The notes beneath the pieces were generated by a model. That model ran no database searches. It saw only the letters and a program-made list of their open reading frames with translations, and was not told the origin of the DNA. DNA of 64,000 nt, taken from assembly GCA_019637645.1 (NCBI GenBank), contig JAHBVH010000012.1, forward strand, positions 1 to 64,000. Direction: 5' to 3'. This document shows positions 16,916-26,051 of the stretch, piece by piece (the first letter of the stretch is position 1; the number at the start of each line of letters is the position of its first letter). Source of the stretch: Caldilineaceae bacterium. GTDB lineage: Bacteria; Chloroflexota; Anaerolineae; Caldilineales; Caldilineaceae. Position numbers and translations under genes: made by a program.

Positions 16916-18259
16916 ATGTGCCAAGCACAACCGACCGTAAGCCGCCGTACGCTACTCCGCATGACTGCCATGACCGCCACAGGAGCCATGTTGGCAGCCT
17001 GTGCGCCCGCCGCGTCCACCCCATCGAGCGGGAGTAGCGGTGCCAGTGCGCCGTCCCAAGAAGTAGTGGAAATCATCGCCACTACCTCGATGCCCGTCAA
17101 TACCTTTGACAATGCCCTCACCCGCGCGCAAGACAAGCTCGCCAACATTGCCCTGAAAGTCAACGCCAATGGCTGGGGCAATGGCGGTTGGGATGGCTAT
17201 TCCGACACCCTGCTAACCCGCATTGCTGGTGGTGAACAGATTGATGTCATTATGATTGCCATTGAAGGGTTGGGCCTGCTCTCGGCCAAAAATGTGCTCG
17301 TACCGCTGGATGAATTCCTGGCTGCCGATCCCACCGCTGCGGAGACGCTAGAAAAGGATGTCCATATCACCCTGCGCCAAATGCTCCAGGTCGATGGCAA
17401 ACAGATGGAATACCCCTTCTCTTGGAATAATATGGTCATGTATTACAACACGGCCATCTTGGAGGAAGCTGGCCTAGAAGCCCCCGGCACCGATTGGACC
17501 TGGGATGACTTCCTCGACGTTTGCACCAAAGTAGCCAACGTGACCGGCGGGGCCGATGACCGCTATGCCTACTCCTTCTGGGGCTCGGGCATGTTTGGGA
17601 TGTGTTCTTGGTTCTTCAACAACGATACCTCCCCCCTAACCGCCGATTGGTCGGCGTCCAACCTCCTCGATCCCAAAGTCGCTGAAACAGTCCAATTCTT
17701 AGCCGATCTCATTTTGAAGCACAAGGTCGCGCCCAACCCCGCGGGTTGGGATGAAGGGGCCCAATTCCATGCCGGGAATTTGGTCATGCGCACCTGTGGC
17801 CGCTGGTGCATTAGTGGCTCGCTAGAAGCCCAATTTGAAACCTATGATCTCCAATATCAGCCCCACCAGAGCGGCCCGCTGAAGACCGTGGCTGGGACCG
17901 ATGGCTGGGGCGTTTCCAGCTCTAGCAAGAATCCGCAACAAGCCTGGGAAGTGGTCAAGCTGCTCTCGGACACGGATGCGGCACTGGATATGGTGAAACT
18001 AGGTGGCAATATCCCGGCGCTGCGCTCGGTTGCCGAAATGCCCGAATTTGCCGAGTATGGCCCCAGCAATACGGCGCTCTTCTACGAATCGCTGGACGTT
18101 GCCGCCACCGTTCCTTCGCCAACCAACTTTAATCTGATTGAACCGATCCTGAATCGCCATTACGCCACCATTTGGAATGGCGAAAAGAGTGTGGAAGAGG
18201 CGCTCCAAGCAGCCCACGACGAGTTACAACCCGAGATGGACAAGCTGCAACAAGGCTAA
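16916..18259 (+). CDS. Sugar ABC transporter substrate-binding lipoprotein
   Basis: AAGGAGGAA precedes the ATG at 16916. The 447-residue protein starts with a twin-arginine-like signal (SRRTLLRMTAM) and a lipobox (AMLAAC, Cys near residue 24), followed by a Ser/Ala-rich linker. The mature part is a family-1 extracellular binding protein (LLTRIAGGEQIDVIMIAIEG, PFSWNNMVMYYN, TDGWGVSSSSKNPQQAWEVVKLL). It is anchored on the outer face of the membrane and delivers a sugar or oligosaccharide to the two permeases encoded next. The ATPase (MsmK/UgpC type) is not in this window and is probably shared. Confidence 0.92.
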   Translation: MCQAQPTVSRRTLLRMTAMTATGAMLAACAPAASTPSSGSSGASAPSQEVVEIIATTSMPVNTFDNALTRAQDKLANIALKVNANGWGNGGWDGYSDTLLTRIAGGEQIDVIMIAIEGLGLLSAKNVLVPLDEFLAADPTAAETLEKDVHITLRQMLQVDGKQMEYPFSWNNMVMYYNTAILEEAGLEAPGTDWTWDDFLDVCTKVANVTGGADDRYAYSFWGSGMFGMCSWFFNNDTSPLTADWSASNLLDPKVAETVQFLADLILKHKVAPNPAGWDEGAQFHAGNLVMRTCGRWCISGSLEAQFETYDLQYQPHQSGPLKTVAGTDGWGVSSSSKNPQQAWEVVKLLSDTDAALDMVKLGGNIPALRSVAEMPEFAEYGPSNTALFYESLDVAATVPSPTNFNLIEPILNRHYATIWNGEKSVEEALQAAHDELQPEMDKLQQG

Positions 18260-18275
18260 CCGTCGTTATGCGCCC

Positions 18276-18345
18276 AGGTGGGCAACGCCCTGTATGTTGC
18301 TCACCTAGGGAGCCACAAGGTGTCCGGCGCGGCGGCGCGGGACAC
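18276..18345 (+). promoter_or_regulatory. Two intercistronic stem-loops
   Basis: AGGTGGGCAAC (18276-18286) pairs with GTTGCTCACCT (18296-18306), and GTGTCC (18320-18325) pairs with GGACAC (18340-18345) around a GC-rich loop. No T run follows. In many sugar ABC operons such loops after the binding-protein gene protect its mRNA or reduce downstream expression. Confidence 0.5.
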
Positions 18346-18363
18346 AAGTAGAAGGATTGCTTC

Positions 18364-19311
18364 ATGAACACAAGTGCAGTGACCGGTAGCAAGTGGACGG
18401 AAACGGCGCGTGCTTCTGCGCGCCGGACAGGTGCCTTAGTCCGGCAGGAAACAATTGCTGGTTACTTGTTTGCAACACCAGCCCTGCTTGGCTTGTTGAC
18501 CTTTACCGCGCTCCCGATTGTGGCATCATTGGTATTGGTCTTCCTCAACTATGATCTGTTGACGCCGCCAACTTGGGCTGGCTGGGAAAATATTACGCGG
18601 CTCTTTAGCGATAAACGCATGTTCACCATCTACTGGAACACCGTACGCCTTGTGGTCGGGGTGACCTTTCTCAACAATGTGGTGGGCTTGCTCTTGGCCG
18701 TGGGGGTTAATCGCTCCATGCCGTGGTTCCTCCGCTATTTCTTGCGTACCTCGATCTTCTTTCCCGTATTGACCACGACCGCCTCGCTGGCCGTGGTTTG
18801 GCGTTTCTTGTTAACGCAGGATCGCGGGGTGGTCAATTACATGTTGGGGCAGATTGGCATTGACCCGGTGCCGTGGTTGAGCAGCTCGACATGGGCTCTG
18901 GTTTCGGCCATGCTCTACGATGTGTGGAAAAGCTGTGGCTATCTGATGGTCATCTATTTGGCGGGTCTCCAGGGCATCTCCCAGAGCTACTATGAGGCCG
19001 CCGCGATCGATGGGGCCGGACGTTTTCAGCAGTTCCGCCATATTACCCTCCCGCTAATTTCGCCCACGGCCTTTTTTGCCATTGTCATCTCCTTGATTGG
19101 TGCCTTCCAAATCTTCGATAATGTCTGGGTGCTCACCAACGGCGGGCCAGGTGATGCCTCGCGCGTCATCGCTATGTACATCTATGAAAAGGCCTTCAAG
19201 GGCTTTGAGATGGGCTATGCATCGGCGGTTTCGCTCACCCTCTTTGGGGTTTTAATCCTCTTGACGCTCGGCCAATTCTATGGGGCGCGGCGCTGGGTAC
19301 ATTACGAGTAA
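18364..19311 (+). CDS. Sugar ABC transporter permease, MalF/UgpA type
   Basis: The 315-residue protein has a polar N-terminus (about 25 residues) and six membrane segments. The permease-ATPase contact loop lies near residues 205-235: YYEAAAIDGAGRFQQFRHI followed by TLPLISP, matching the EAA motif. It forms the membrane channel with the second permease. Its start (MNTSAVTGS) follows AGAAGGA. The downstream permease gene begins 10 bp after its stop. Confidence 0.92.
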   Translation: MNTSAVTGSKWTETARASARRTGALVRQETIAGYLFATPALLGLLTFTALPIVASLVLVFLNYDLLTPPTWAGWENITRLFSDKRMFTIYWNTVRLVVGVTFLNNVVGLLLAVGVNRSMPWFLRYFLRTSIFFPVLTTTASLAVVWRFLLTQDRGVVNYMLGQIGIDPVPWLSSSTWALVSAMLYDVWKSCGYLMVIYLAGLQGISQSYYEAAAIDGAGRFQQFRHITLPLISPTAFFAIVISLIGAFQIFDNVWVLTNGGPGDASRVIAMYIYEKAFKGFEMGYASAVSLTLFGVLILLTLGQFYGARRWVHYE

Positions 19312-19321
19312 AGGAACGATC

Positions 19322-20227
19322 ATGGCAACCACTGCGAATCAACCCTTGCTGACGCCCCGTAAACCAAGCAGCAAATCGATCCGTGAACAACGTTCCCCCT
19401 TGTTCTATTTGGGCGAAATTCTGCTCTGGCTCGTGCTGATCAGCGTGGCGCTTCTGGAGCTAGCGCCGATTAGTTGGATGTTTGCAACCTCGCTGCGCGA
19501 TCCCAAGAACTCCTTTGCGCTGCCGCCCGATTTCTGGCCGACAGCCTTTCATTGGGAGAATTATCTCACGGTGATCAATTCACCCAATATTGAATTTCTG
19601 CGCTTCTTTTGGAACAGCCTCAAGATTGCGCTTTTGGTCACTGGCGCGCAACTCATCACCTGTTCGATGGCTGGCTTTGCTTTTGGCCGCTTGCGCTTCC
19701 GTGGCCGAGATTTTCTCTTTGGCCTCTTTTTGGCCTCCCTGATGGTACCCGGTACCGTAACCCTGATCCCCTCGTTCATTCTTATCCGGCAGCTCAACCT
19801 CATGGATTCCCATTGGGCACTGATCTTGCCCGGCATCACCAGCGCGTTTGGGGTCTTTTTGCTGCGCCAACACTTTATGTCACTCCCCCAAGAGCTGATC
19901 GACGCGGCAAAGATCGACGGCGCAGGGTACATCCGGATCTACTGGCAGATTCTGTTGCCCTTGACTGGGCCAGCCCTCTCGGCGCTTGGCATCTTTACCT
20001 TTCTCGGCGCGTGGAATAATTTTGTCGGCCCGCTGCTTTTCTTGCGCAGCTGGGAGAATTACACCTTTCCCATCGCCATTGCGACCTTGCAAGGTTACAT
20101 GGGGACGGGCAATCAATCCGAAGTCTTGGCCGGTATTATGATCTCGGTCTTTCCGATTCTTGTCGTCTTTTTGGTGGCCCAACGGTGGATTGTCCAGGGC
20201 GCCGCCATCACAGGGATGAAAGGGTAG
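19322..20227 (+). CDS. Sugar ABC transporter permease, MalG/UgpE type
   Basis: I chose the ATG at 19322 (MATTANQPLL), preceded by AAAGGAA; the earlier in-frame start overlaps the upstream gene and has no site. The 301-residue protein has six membrane segments and the EAA loop PQELIDAAKIDGAGYIRIYW with LPLTGPALS after it. The C-terminus ends QGAAITGMKG, typical of MalG-type subunits. It pairs with the permease at 18364-19311. Confidence 0.93.
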   Translation: MATTANQPLLTPRKPSSKSIREQRSPLFYLGEILLWLVLISVALLELAPISWMFATSLRDPKNSFALPPDFWPTAFHWENYLTVINSPNIEFLRFFWNSLKIALLVTGAQLITCSMAGFAFGRLRFRGRDFLFGLFLASLMVPGTVTLIPSFILIRQLNLMDSHWALILPGITSAFGVFLLRQHFMSLPQELIDAAKIDGAGYIRIYWQILLPLTGPALSALGIFTFLGAWNNFVGPLLFLRSWENYTFPIAIATLQGYMGTGNQSEVLAGIMISVFPILVVFLVAQRWIVQGAAITGMKG

Positions 20228-20234
20228 GCGGCTG

Positions 20235-20900
20235 GTGAAGGAGCAAGAGGGGCTCAGTAGCGACACCTATGTTGTCTTGGTGGCGCGGACAAGCTGGGAG
20301 AATCTGCCCCAGTTGATTGGCGTGGGGCTGCTCTTTAGCCTCTGCTGTGCTCCCGCTTTTTTGCTCTTTGCCAGCGGCTGGCTCGCGCCCACCGTGGTCG
20401 TGGCCGTGTTGACCATTGCCCCAGCATGGACGGCCCTCCTCGCCTACCAACAACAGCTCTTGCAGCAGCGCGTGGTCAAATTCAGCACCTTTGGGCGGGC
20501 GCTGCGCACCTACGGACGCCGCAGCGTCATGCTGGGTGGATTGGGCGCTTTTCCCCTGTTGGCAACCCTGATCACCTTGCCCCAAGTCGCCCAAGAAGCG
20601 GTGCCGCTCGTGGTTTGGGTGGGGCTGGCTGCCGATTTTTTAGGCATGGCGGTCATGGGCGCGCTGCTGCTCTATGCCTTTCCGCTCTTGCTCTATACCG
20701 ACGAGGGCGTGCGGGGCCTTTTGCGCAATGCGTTGATCTTGGCCAGCCGCCATCCCTTCCACACCTTGGGATTATTAGGCATGGCGATTCTCTTTAGCTT
20801 TGCCGTGGCTTTTTTCAGCGTCGGTTTGCTCTTTCTGCTGCCAACGCTCTTTGGGATGTTCGTGATCAGCAATGCGGAGTTGGTGATGCATGAAACGTGA
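20235..20900 (+). CDS. Membrane protein, YesL/DUF624-like
   Basis: A GTG at 20235, seven bases after the permease stop, is the best start; there is no ATG before the first membrane helix. The 221-residue product has five or six membrane segments in two blocks (LIGVGLLFSLCCAPAFLLF; LVVWVGLAADFLGMAVMG; LGLLGMAILFSFAVAFFSV). Size, topology and its place directly after sugar permease genes resemble YesL/DUF624 proteins, which occur in many sugar ABC operons with no proven role. It is probably co-transcribed with the transporter. Confidence 0.6.
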   Translation: MKEQEGLSSDTYVVLVARTSWENLPQLIGVGLLFSLCCAPAFLLFASGWLAPTVVVAVLTIAPAWTALLAYQQQLLQQRVVKFSTFGRALRTYGRRSVMLGGLGAFPLLATLITLPQVAQEAVPLVVWVGLAADFLGMAVMGALLLYAFPLLLYTDEGVRGLLRNALILASRHPFHTLGLLGMAILFSFAVAFFSVGLLFLLPTLFGMFVISNAELVMHET

Positions 20901-20984
20901 TACGTGTTGCACACGTGATCACACATCATGTTTTCGGCTACTCCTACGATGAATTCATCATTTATACCTAGTTAAGGAACCACT

Positions 20985-23585
20985 ATGGATTACTTTCTCT
21001 ACCGTGGCGCCAAAACCAGCCAGATCAGCTTCCCCTTGGGGGGAATTGGCACGGGCAGCATTGGGCTCGCTGGCAATGGCCGCCTCATTGATTGGGAAAT
21101 TTTTAACCGCCCCAACAAGGGGAGCGTCAACGGCTTTTCCCACTTTGCCATCAAGGCCGAGAAGGGTACAACGTTGCTTGACGCCCGCATTCTCCAAGGG
21201 GATCTGCCCGCGCCGTACCAAGGAGAATTAAATGGCAACCGCTTTAGCTCTTTTGGGTGGGGACCGCGGCGTGAATATCTAACCGGGCTTCCGCACTTTC
21301 AACAGGTCGATTTTCGCGGGGAATATCCCCTGGCCGAGTTGACCTATCACGATGAGAGCTTCCCCGGCCAAGTGCAGATGCAAGCCTTTAACCCCCTAAT
21401 CCCGCTCAATCCCGACGACTCGGGGATTCCTGCCGCCTTTTTTGAGATCAGCATCACCAACACAACCGCGGAAGCACTCACCTATACGGTTGTGGGGGTC
21501 CTGACCAATCCCTTGCCAGCCAATAATCTCAATACGGTCGAGAGGACGGCATGGGGTCAATTGCTCCATCTCCAATCGGATGGTGTGGCGCGTGATGCCG
21601 TCAGCTATGGCAACCTGACCTTGGCGACTGACGCTAGCCTAGCCGATGATGTGGAAGTCAGCTGGCAACAGTATTGGTTCCGTGGGGCCTGGTTTGACAA
21701 TCTGGAGGTCTACTGGGATGATCTGCGCAAACCGGGGGGCTTTAAGAACCGTGTTTATGCGCCAGACAAAGCCAAGGATCGCAACGAAGGGCTCTTGGCG
21801 GTCCACATTCCTGTCGCAGCAGGCGCAACGCGGCGGGTACGCTTTGTCATCAGTTGGAGCTTCCCCACCTGTGAAAACTATTGGAAACCAGACCCATCCA
21901 AGCCAACCTGGCAGAATTACTATGCGACCCTCTGGCCCGACTCTAAGGCCAGTGCCCACTATGCCTTGACCCATTGGGATCGCCTCTATACGGCCACCAA
22001 GTTGTTCAAAGATACGCTCTTTGCGTCCGCTTTGCCGCCTGCTGCGCTGGATGCAGTATCGGCCAACATCTCCATTCTCAAATCACCGACGGCCCTACGG
22101 CTGGAAGATGGCACCTTCTACGGCTGGGAAGGGTTGCATACCAATGAAGGCTGCTGCGAAGGGAGTTGTACCCATGTGTGGAACTATCAACAGGCGCTAC
22201 CTTTCCTCTTCCCCAGCCTAGAACGCTCTATGCGCACCGCCGATTATCGCTATAACTTGCTGCCGAACGGCTCCATGCCTTTCCGTATCCAATTGCCACT
22301 CGGCGCGGAACCGTGGGATTTCCGCGCCTGCTGTGATGGTCAATTTGGTGGGGTGATGAAGAGCTACCGTGATTGGAAGATCAGCGGGGATGACGACTGG
22401 CTGCGTTCGATCTGGCCGGCAGTGAAAAAGTCGTTGGAATTTGCCTGGAGCCCCGAGAATATCGACCGCTGGGACCCTGAAAAGACGGGCGTCCTGTGGG
22501 GTCGCCAACACCATACGCTCGACATGGAACTCTTTGGCCCCAACTCCTGGCTCACGGGCTTCTATCTGGGCGCGCTGAAAGCTGCCGCCGAAATGGCCGC
22601 GCACCTGGGCGAAGCTGATACTGCCGCCGAATATCAGGCGATCTTTGCGCAGGGCAAAGCGTGGACCGACGAACATCTCTTCAACGGGGAATATTATCTC
22701 CAACGCATTGATCTCAAAGACCGGAGCATTGTGGAAGCCTATGAAGGTGCGGATGATTCGCTCATGGGGACCTCGGCCTTGGCCGCCTATTGGAATGATG
22801 AACACAGCGAGATCAAATACCAGATCGCCGAAGGGAGCAGCATCGACCAGATCCTGCCCCAGTGGCACGCCGATCTCTATGGGCTGGGCGATCTCTACGA
22901 TCCAGCCCAAGTGAAACGTGCGAGCGCCGCTATCTATAAATATAATTTCATTCCTGAAATGGGCCGCGTCTATAACCCCTGCCGCATCTACTGCCTCAAC
23001 GACGAAGGTGGGTTGGTCATCTGTGCCTGGCCCGAAGGTGCCCAAAAGCCATTGATCCCGGCCCCTTATTCCCAAGAGACGATGAATGGCTTTGAATACT
23101 CAGCAGCCATTCACATGATTATGGTTGGGTTGGTTGACGAAGGGATGACCTGTATTGAGGCGGTGCGCAAACGCTACGACGGCGAGCGGCGTAATCCGTG
23201 GAATGAGTTTGAATGTGGCAGCAACTATGCCCGTAGCATGGCGTCTTATGCTCTCCTCAATGCCTTCTCTGGCTTCCAATTCGATATGGTCAACGGCCTG
23301 CTCGGCTTCAACCCGGTGCGCACCAACGACGGCCACTTCCGCTGTTTCTGGTCGCTCGATTCGGGTTGGGGTGAATTTGTCCAGACACCGACTGGCGGCG
23401 AAGTACGGGTGTTGGCTGGGGCATTAGATCTACGCCAGGTCAAGCTCCCCTTCCTCACCGGTAGTGCCACCGTCACCGCGGCTGGTCATCCGGTCGCGGC
23501 CAGCGCTAGCGAGGGCAGCTTTGTCTTCAATACGCCCGTCCATTTGGCCGCCGGTCAAAGTCTTCAAGTGACGGCAAGCGAATGA
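20985..23585 (+). CDS. GH116 glucosidase (GBA2-like)
   Basis: AAGGA precedes the ATG at 20985. The 866-residue protein lacks a signal peptide. Residues 1-330 form the N-terminal beta-sandwich domain ([30 protein letters not shown]). The rest is an (alpha/alpha)6 barrel with the family's [17 protein letters not shown] near residue 392, [11 protein letters not shown], and a [11 protein letters not shown] segment whose Asp matches the GH116 acid/base region. The barrel ends with a short beta domain. GH116 enzymes cleave beta-glucosides, in some members glucosylceramide. Here it is the last gene of the sugar cluster and probably hydrolyses the imported glucoside in the cytosol. Confidence 0.9.
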   Translation: MDYFLYRGAKTSQISFPLGGIGTGSIGLAGNGRLIDWEIFNRPNKGSVNGFSHFAIKAEKGTTLLDARILQGDLPAPYQGELNGNRFSSFGWGPRREYLTGLPHFQQVDFRGEYPLAELTYHDESFPGQVQMQAFNPLIPLNPDDSGIPAAFFEISITNTTAEALTYTVVGVLTNPLPANNLNTVERTAWGQLLHLQSDGVARDAVSYGNLTLATDASLADDVEVSWQQYWFRGAWFDNLEVYWDDLRKPGGFKNRVYAPDKAKDRNEGLLAVHIPVAAGATRRVRFVISWSFPTCENYWKPDPSKPTWQNYYATLWPDSKASAHYALTHWDRLYTATKLFKDTLFASALPPAALDAVSANISILKSPTALRLEDGTFYGWEGLHTNEGCCEGSCTHVWNYQQALPFLFPSLERSMRTADYRYNLLPNGSMPFRIQLPLGAEPWDFRACCDGQFGGVMKSYRDWKISGDDDWLRSIWPAVKKSLEFAWSPENIDRWDPEKTGVLWGRQHHTLDMELFGPNSWLTGFYLGALKAAAEMAAHLGEADTAAEYQAIFAQGKAWTDEHLFNGEYYLQRIDLKDRSIVEAYEGADDSLMGTSALAAYWNDEHSEIKYQIAEGSSIDQILPQWHADLYGLGDLYDPAQVKRASAAIYKYNFIPEMGRVYNPCRIYCLNDEGGLVICAWPEGAQKPLIPAPYSQETMNGFEYSAAIHMIMVGLVDEGMTCIEAVRKRYDGERRNPWNEFECGSNYARSMASYALLNAFSGFQFDMVNGLLGFNPVRTNDGHFRCFWSLDSGWGEFVQTPTGGEVRVLAGALDLRQVKLPFLTGSATVTAAGHPVAASASEGSFVFNTPVHLAAGQSLQVTASE

Positions 23586-23602
23586 TCGGCGGGTTGGGTC
23601 AT

Positions 23603-23651
23603 CAACCGGAGTCACCAACCGGAGTCACCAACCGGAGTCACCAACCGGAGG
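23603..23651. repeat. Tandem repeat, about four copies of a 13-bp unit
   Basis: CAACCGGAGTCAC repeats about 3.8 times, 18 bp past the GH116 stop codon. Confidence 0.9.
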
Positions 23652-23660
23652 AAGTGCAGT

Positions 23661-23820
23661 GTTGATTAAGTTTTTTGATATTGGGTGCGCGCACTGCCCT
23701 AAAGGGACGGTGCTAGGAAAAGCAACGCCCGCTGAAGCGGGCTTGAGTCTGCGTCTTTCGGTAGCCCGGTGGCGTTAAGGGCCTGCTGGGCAGGGCGGTT
23801 TATCAAAAAAGTTAATCAAC
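23661..23820. mobile_element. 160-bp MITE-like element with 20-bp inverted ends
   Basis: GTTGATTAAGTTTTTTGATA (23661-23680) is matched by its complement at 23801-23820 with one mismatch. Inside, complementary stretches (CTGCCC near 23694 and GGGCAG near 23789) extend the fold, and CCCGCTGAAGCGGG forms a small hairpin. It has no coding frame. A broken IS200-type transposase gene starts 80 bp away, but IS200 elements do not use such inverted ends, so a different transposase would be needed. Confidence 0.65.
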
Positions 23821-23901
23821 CGTGTCGGGAGCAAGGAGAGGGTAATTGTGGCATGGTGCTACAATTACCCCCTCTGTGCGGGATACCCCATTCTCATCCG
23901 G

Positions 23902-24225
23902 CTACGCAATGAAATTCTGTTCCTCGCCAAGCAGTATCATTTCCTGCCCGTAGAAAGGCGTTTCTGACGGATAACTTTGGTTAAATTTAGCCGATGTCAC
24001 CCCTTTGATCTGACCGATACAGGTAGCGACTGCAATTTTAGGAGGAATGGCAACAACCATGTGAACATGATCCGCGCTGCCGTTTAGGGCAAAGACAATG
24101 CCTTCTAAGCCAACGGCTTTGGTGTGTAGCAAGTTGTAAATCACTGGCTCTATCTCTGGGGTAATGCGTGGTTCGCGCTGTTTGGTGGACCAGACCAGAT
24201 GATAAGAAAGTTGACAATAGGGCAT
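23902..24225 (-). pseudogene. tnpA: IS200/IS605-type TnpA transposase, truncated
   Basis: The 107-residue frame matches TnpA of the IS200 family: MPYCQLSYHLVWSTKQREPRIT, then the HUH motif ADHVHMVVAIPPK near residues 51-63 and GQIKGVTSAKFNQ. After PFYGQE the protein leaves the family pattern (usually FxWQEGYG...) and stops. It therefore lacks the C-terminal helix with the catalytic Tyr. Intact relatives have about 140-150 residues. It cannot be active. A GC-rich hairpin typical of these elements' ends lies 45 bp upstream (24266-24297). Confidence 0.85.
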
Positions 24226-24265
24226 ATTCGGCTACTTTCGGAGGATGGTTCATTCGTTAGTTTTT

Positions 24266-24297
24266 AAAACCCGCCCCGCCGTGAACGGACGGGCTAG
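24266..24297 (-). repeat. IS200/IS605-like terminal hairpin
   Basis: On the minus strand GCCCGTCCGTTCACGGCGGG can fold as CCG-TTCA-CGG with flanking G/C pairs. Hairpins of this form mark the left end of IS200/IS605 elements and lie just before tnpA, as here. Confidence 0.55.
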
Positions 24298-24468
24298 CTG
24301 AACCCACCGGGCGGCCCCTTAAACACCCAACGAAATTGTAAATTAACAAACTGATTACGCCCAGACTGATTGGCCCAGCAAAAAATCATGGGTTGCCAAG
24401 CGCTGTCGGTTTGCCGCCAGCAAGCTCCTGTGGCTGCGTAAAAACGGTTCGTCAGGATGATGGGCCTT

Positions 24469-24477
24469 TGCTATAAT
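24469..24477 (+). promoter_or_regulatory. Extended -10 promoter for the M81 gene
   Basis: TGCTATAAT (24469-24477) is a perfect extended -10 element 48 bp before the start codon at 24526. No clear -35 box is present, as expected for this promoter class. Confidence 0.6.
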
Positions 24478-24525
24478 AGCCATGATACAAGCCGCAATCA
24501 ACGAGTACAGTGAAGAAAGGTATTT

Positions 24526-26037
24526 ATGCGAATTCTGGTTGGGGAGTGCAAACAAGAGGTTTCGACCTTTAATCCAGTGTTGAGCAGCTATGCAGATTAT
24601 GATATTTCCGTGGGCCAAACGCTGCTCGATTTTCATCGGAACAGCCGGGTGGAGTTGGGGGGAGCGTTGCGCGTCTTTGCCGAGCGGCCCGATCTGGAAA
24701 TCCTGCCCACCTATAGTGCGCGCTCGATTACGTCGGGGGGGACACTCCAGGCGGCGAGCTTTGCCCGGCTTGCCCGTGAATTTTTAGAGGCAGTCAGTAC
24801 GGCCTACCAGGCCGTCGATGGCGCGGTGGATGGCATCTACTTGTCACTCCACGGTGCCATGGGTGCGGAAGGCGAGGATGATCCCGAAGGGTACTTATTG
24901 GCCGGAGTCCGCCAGATTGTCGGCGAGGCAATGCCGATTGTGGTCTCGCTGGATTTGCATGGTGTACTCACCGACCGCATGTTGACCCACAGCGATGCCA
25001 TTGTCGCCTATCACACCTATCCCCATGTCGATTTTTATGAAACAGGTGTGCGTGCAGCGCGGCTCCTGTTGCGCATTCTCGATGGTGAGGCCAAGCCAGT
25101 AACGGCGCGCATCTACATTCCCGCCTTGGTGCGCGGACCCGAATTGATCACCGCCACCGGACGTTATGGGGCGCTGATCCGCCAAGCGCAGGCATTGGAG
25201 ACGAGTGCCAAAGGGCTGTCCGCGGGCATCTTGATTGGCAATCCTTTTACGGATGTATTAGCGCTAGCGACGAATGCCTTTGTCGTGGCGAATGGCGAGG
25301 AAAGCTGGGCCGTCGCCGAAGTGGAAAAGCTTGCTAATGGTTTTTGGGCCGAGCGCGAATATCTCTATCAGCCCCTCATCTCCCTAGCAGAAGCGGTGAC
25401 TACAGCCCAATCGCTAGTGGGCAAAGGTACGGCTGTCTTTGTCGATGCCGCGGATGCCACAAGTTCAGGTGCATCCGGCGATAGCAATGCCATTTTGCGC
25501 GCCTTGGTTGAGACGGGCTACACGGGGAGCGCGCTCTTGCCGATTGTCGATCCCCAGGCCGTCGAAGTAGCAATGCAAGCTGGGATTGGCAGCACGATCA
25601 ACGTCACGTTGGGTGGGCAACTCGACCGCGGACGCTTTACGCCGCTCCCCGTGGAAGCCCACGTCCGCCTTCTCTCAGATGGCCGCTTTATCAATGAATC
25701 GCATGGTACCACCTGGTTCGCGGGCAATACCGCGGTTCTCCAAGTGGGCAAGCATGTGGTGGTGACCACCAGCCGTGCCGTCAGCCTCTATGATCGTTCG
25801 CTCTTCTATGCCCATGGTCAAGAGCCCCAGCGCTTTGATGCAGTGGTCGTGAAATCACCCCACTGCCAGCGCCACATGTTTGCCGACTGGGCCGCGGCCA
25901 TGCTCAACGTCGATGCGCCGGGTTCGACCAGCGCGAATCTTGCTTATTTGGGCCACACCCGCTGCAAACGGCCACTCTTCCCCATTGATGAGGGGGTAGT
26001 CTTCCAGCCCCAAGTTCAGCTCTACAAACGGTGGTAA
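24526..26037 (+). CDS. M81-family (MlrC-like) metalloprotein
   Basis: AGAAAGG precedes the ATG at 24526. The 503-residue protein has the N-terminal MlrC domain (MRILVGECKQEVSTFNP; IYLSLHGAMGAEGEDDPEG near residues 104-122; VSLDLHGVLTDRM and VAYHTYPHVDFYETG with likely metal-binding Asp and His). The C-terminal MlrC_C domain has FVDAADATSSGASGDSNAIL. The family includes MlrC, which cleaves linearised microcystin, but most members act on other small amides or peptides. There is no signal peptide, so it is cytosolic. The next gene, 14 bp on, encodes a G3E GTPase that may load its metal. Confidence 0.88.
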   Translation: MRILVGECKQEVSTFNPVLSSYADYDISVGQTLLDFHRNSRVELGGALRVFAERPDLEILPTYSARSITSGGTLQAASFARLAREFLEAVSTAYQAVDGAVDGIYLSLHGAMGAEGEDDPEGYLLAGVRQIVGEAMPIVVSLDLHGVLTDRMLTHSDAIVAYHTYPHVDFYETGVRAARLLLRILDGEAKPVTARIYIPALVRGPELITATGRYGALIRQAQALETSAKGLSAGILIGNPFTDVLALATNAFVVANGEESWAVAEVEKLANGFWAEREYLYQPLISLAEAVTTAQSLVGKGTAVFVDAADATSSGASGDSNAILRALVETGYTGSALLPIVDPQAVEVAMQAGIGSTINVTLGGQLDRGRFTPLPVEAHVRLLSDGRFINESHGTTWFAGNTAVLQVGKHVVVTTSRAVSLYDRSLFYAHGQEPQRFDAVVVKSPHCQRHMFADWAAAMLNVDAPGSTSANLAYLGHTRCKRPLFPIDEGVVFQPQVQLYKRW

Positions 26038-26051
26038 GGGAAAGGAGACCC

